Shown here piece by piece: positions 61,916-64,000 of a stretch of DNA of 64,000 nt. A program made the translations under genes and the position numbers. Numbering within the stretch: position 1 is the stretch's first letter; each line of letters starts with the position of its first letter. The DNA comes from Bartonella sp. 220B (GTDB taxonomy: Bacteria > Pseudomonadota > Alphaproteobacteria > Rhizobiales > Rhizobiaceae): assembly GCF_026930205.1 (NCBI RefSeq), contig NZ_JANHOI010000003.1, positions 124,001 to 188,000 on the forward strand, in the 5' to 3' direction. The notes beneath the pieces were generated by a model. That model did not search any database, was not told where the DNA came from, and was given only the letters and a program-made list of their open reading frames with translations.

Positions 61916-62812
61916 ATGCTATCGTCTATGTTTTACCTTGCCCATATATCAGATGTGCACCTTTCACCTCTGCCACAACCTTCTTTATTTGAACTTTGTG
62001 GGAAACGCCTTACCGGCTATCTTAATTGGCAAAAGAAACGCAAACACAAAATGGCAACGAATGTTCTAGAAACTTTAATGGATGCCTTAAAAAAAACAAA
62101 TCCTGATCACCTTGTAATCTCTGGTGATCTTGTTAATCTTGCTCTGGATAAAGAATTTGAACAAGCACGCGATTGGTTACTCACCCAAGGCCAGCCTCAA
62201 AATATTTCTGTAATTTTCGGCAATCATGATGCCTATGTCCGTGGAGCATTCCAAAAAGCCTGTACTTTCTTTCAACCGTGGATAACAGGTGATTTCCCTC
62301 AAAATCCTCCCTTTCCTTATATGCGTGTTCGCAACAATGTTGCTATTATAGGAACTTCCTCAGCCATCGCTACCCCCCCTTTTCAAGCTTCTGGTTATTT
62401 TGGCAAAAGGCAAGCGCAAGCCTTATCAAAACTTTTAAACGAAGCTGCAACACGCAATCTTTTTCGAGTTGTCATGATACATCATCCTCCTTTTCATCAT
62501 GCAACGTCTTGGCATAAAAAACTATGGGGTATTGATCGTTTTCTAGATGTTATCAAACACCACGGTTGCGAACTCGTTCTTCACGGTCATACCCATCTTC
62601 CCACATTGCATACTCTTAAAGGAATAAGGGGAACAATTCCTATTGTTGGTGTCGCTTCTGCATCGCAAACTTTTGGTGATAAAAAACCACCCGCAGGCTT
62701 CAACCTATTTGCTATTGACGGCTCTCACCAACAATGGAGTTGCCAATTGCAACGTTATAGTCTTGTCAATCAAAACAATAAAATTGCCTGCACTGAAATC
62801 ATTAATCTTTAA
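61916..62812 (+). CDS. Calcineurin-like metallophosphoesterase
   Basis: The 298-residue protein (ATG at 61916, or 61928 as MFYLAHISD) has all the metal-binding motifs of the superfamily: HISDVHLSP, ISGDLVN, FGNHDAY, MIHHPPFHH and HGHTHLP. The substrate is not evident; nucleotides, lipids or phosphoproteins are all possible. No signal peptide was seen. Monocistronic. Confidence 0.9.
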   Translation: MLSSMFYLAHISDVHLSPLPQPSLFELCGKRLTGYLNWQKKRKHKMATNVLETLMDALKKTNPDHLVISGDLVNLALDKEFEQARDWLLTQGQPQNISVIFGNHDAYVRGAFQKACTFFQPWITGDFPQNPPFPYMRVRNNVAIIGTSSAIATPPFQASGYFGKRQAQALSKLLNEAATRNLFRVVMIHHPPFHHATSWHKKLWGIDRFLDVIKHHGCELVLHGHTHLPTLHTLKGIRGTIPIVGVASASQTFGDKKPPAGFNLFAIDGSHQQWSCQLQRYSLVNQNNKIACTEIINL

Positions 62813-63152
62813 ACACTTTAATAAAAACAATCCCAAAGCTGCTAAAACAAGTAAAAAACAAAAATGTTTCTGCGTTATATCCCTTTAAATAAAGGCAAAC
62901 CACCAATTTGATGATAGATTGCTTTCTCTTGATATGTATTTCATCTTCTGATCATTTATGGAATGCTGTAATTCACCCCACAAGCTCTACGAGTGAACCG
63001 TTCCTTAAATATCCCGTTTAACATTATTTTTCTATGTTCGCTTGACGCAAAAGAAAATGAGATACTAACAATCCTTATTTACATATGATATACCTTTATA
63101 TCTCTCTTGAAACACAATATTTTGCAACATCACAGACACTGCAGGAAAATTT
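62813..63152. other. Convergent gap metallophosphoesterase/CDF
   Basis: This 340-nt stretch holds no supported gene and no clear terminator. Confidence 0.3.
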
Positions 63153-64000
63153 TTATATAAAAGGAACAACCGTTGTACCGAGAGGCAACTTAGCCTCATT
63201 TTCAGGCTCAACATGAATAGAAATACGCACATTATCAAATTCCTTTTGAAGAACAGCTTCAATTTTATCACAAATCTGATGTGCTTCTCCTACAGACATT
63301 GCAGCTGGTACAACCAAATGAAACTCTATAAAAGTGACTCTTCCAGCAACGCGGGTAAGCAAATCATGGACTTCAAGCGCACCTTGTGCATTTGCAGAAA
63401 TAAGTTCGCGAATCCGCATAGTTTCATTCAACTCAACTCCAACATCCATCAGCCCTTGTACAGCACTTCTAATTACCTTCCAGCCCTGCAAAAGAATATT
63501 AACAGCAACAATGATTGCTAAAATCGGATCCAAAATACCCCACCCTCCTACAAAACCAGCAACCAAACCAATTAAAATAGCAAGAGAAGTAAAAACATCT
63601 GTTATGAAATGCACCCCATCAGCTTTAAGAGCCGGTGAACGGTGGATATTTCCTTGTCGAATAAGAACAAAACCCCACGCGTAATTGATGACACTTGCAA
63701 CAAGATGAATAACCAACCACATCCCAGGTTTTTGTAATAATTTAACGGTTGAAAGAGCTATCCATGCTTCTCTCAAAATGATAATTGCTGCAATAATGAT
63801 CAGGATTCCTTCAAGAATCGCAGAAAAATATTCCGCCTTATGATGTCCGAAAGGATGATCATAATCCGCAGGCTTCATACTTACTTTAACCGCCCACCAC
63901 GCTGCCAATGTAGCAAGTATATTTACGATTGATTCCAATGCATCAGAATAAAGTGCAACCGAACCAGTAATGTGATACGCCCAATATTTCAAAGCAAAAA
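63153..64000 (-). CDS. Cation diffusion facilitator (CDF) metal transporter, 5' end cut by window edge
   Basis: The visible 282 codons run off the right edge. The first in-window residues (FALKYWAYHITGSVALYSDALES) are already in membrane helix 1-2, so about 20 residues are missing. The metal-site patterns SDALESIVNIL, DYDHPFGHHKAEY and ADGVHFITDVFTSLAI are typical of CDF antiporters exporting Zn, Fe or Mn. A cytoplasmic C-terminal domain with HDLLTRVAGRVTFIEFHLVV and SIHVEPE follows. Confidence 0.93.
   Translation of the reverse strand, partial: FALKYWAYHITGSVALYSDALESIVNILATLAAWWAVKVSMKPADYDHPFGHHKAEYFSAILEGILIIIAAIIILREAWIALSTVKLLQKPGMWLVIHLVASVINYAWGFVLIRQGNIHRSPALKADGVHFITDVFTSLAILIGLVAGFVGGWGILDPILAIIVAVNILLQGWKVIRSAVQGLMDVGVELNETMRIRELISANAQGALEVHDLLTRVAGRVTFIEFHLVVPAAMSVGEAHQICDKIEAVLQKEFDNVRISIHVEPENEAKLPLGTTVVPFI

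Overview
The window looks like a chromosomal stretch of a low-GC, genome-reduced alphaproteobacterium of the Hyphomicrobiales, most probably Bartonella. This is inferred from gene content and order: an LsrB/VtlR-type LysR gene beside trxB, a BA14K-family protein, YbjN, petABC, a separate carA and carB, an alphaproteobacterial-style long CarB, and an AT-rich sequence with long non-coding gaps. No database search was possible. No rRNA, CRISPR array, intact prophage or insertion sequence was seen.

Layout. 1-2300: a CAU-anticodon tRNA, a SIMPL-domain periplasmic protein and a YcgN-type cysteine-cluster protein. 2649-6948 (minus): dnaG then rpoD, a remnant of the macromolecular synthesis operon with structured RNA between them. 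7083-10943: a YbdG-like mechanosensitive channel, a Na/Pi-cotransporter family protein and a YeaQ-type stress membrane protein. 11765-21255: ubiC, carA, a Tet-type MFS pump, a DUF1460 lipoprotein in very AT-rich surroundings, and carB. 21505-27947: a cold-shock protein, aspartate aminotransferase, the LysR/trxB pair and a TrkH potassium transporter. 28481-33049: a glycosyltransferase, greA, an SH3 protein and uvrB. 33770-37923: BA14K protein, MBL hydrolase, an OmpR/EnvZ-like two-component pair and YbjN. 38301-43003: ubiK, the lgt-midA-pgeF operon and prs. 43000-48924: a HerA-like ATPase, rplY-pth, an L,D-transpeptidase, ychF and a PRC-barrel protein. 49036-51720 (minus): the petABC cytochrome bc1 operon. 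52550-61659: trmL, the CCA-adding enzyme and a four-gene MoxR/DUF58/DUF4159/membrane-protein operon. 61916-64000: a metallophosphoesterase and an edge-truncated CDF metal transporter.

Most genes are housekeeping: replication and transcription (dnaG, rpoD, greA), translation (rplY, pth, ychF, trmL, cca), pyrimidine/arginine precursors (carA, carB), nucleotide precursor (prs), ubiquinone (ubiC, ubiK), respiration (petABC, midA) and envelope upkeep (lgt, pgeF, L,D-transpeptidase, MoxR cluster).

The most interesting unexplained region is the intergenic stretch 23649-24368. On the minus strand, just downstream of the LysR gene, it holds a predicted sRNA of about 110 nt. That sRNA has two CU-rich anti-Shine-Dalgarno stretches, a strong intrinsic terminator and an upstream T-N11-A dyad, all resembling the AbcR/alpha-r15 sRNAs that neighbour VtlR/LsrB in relatives. 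Next to it lie two identical Fur-like palindromes, one inside a near-consensus plus-strand promoter that would drive a second, convergent short RNA.
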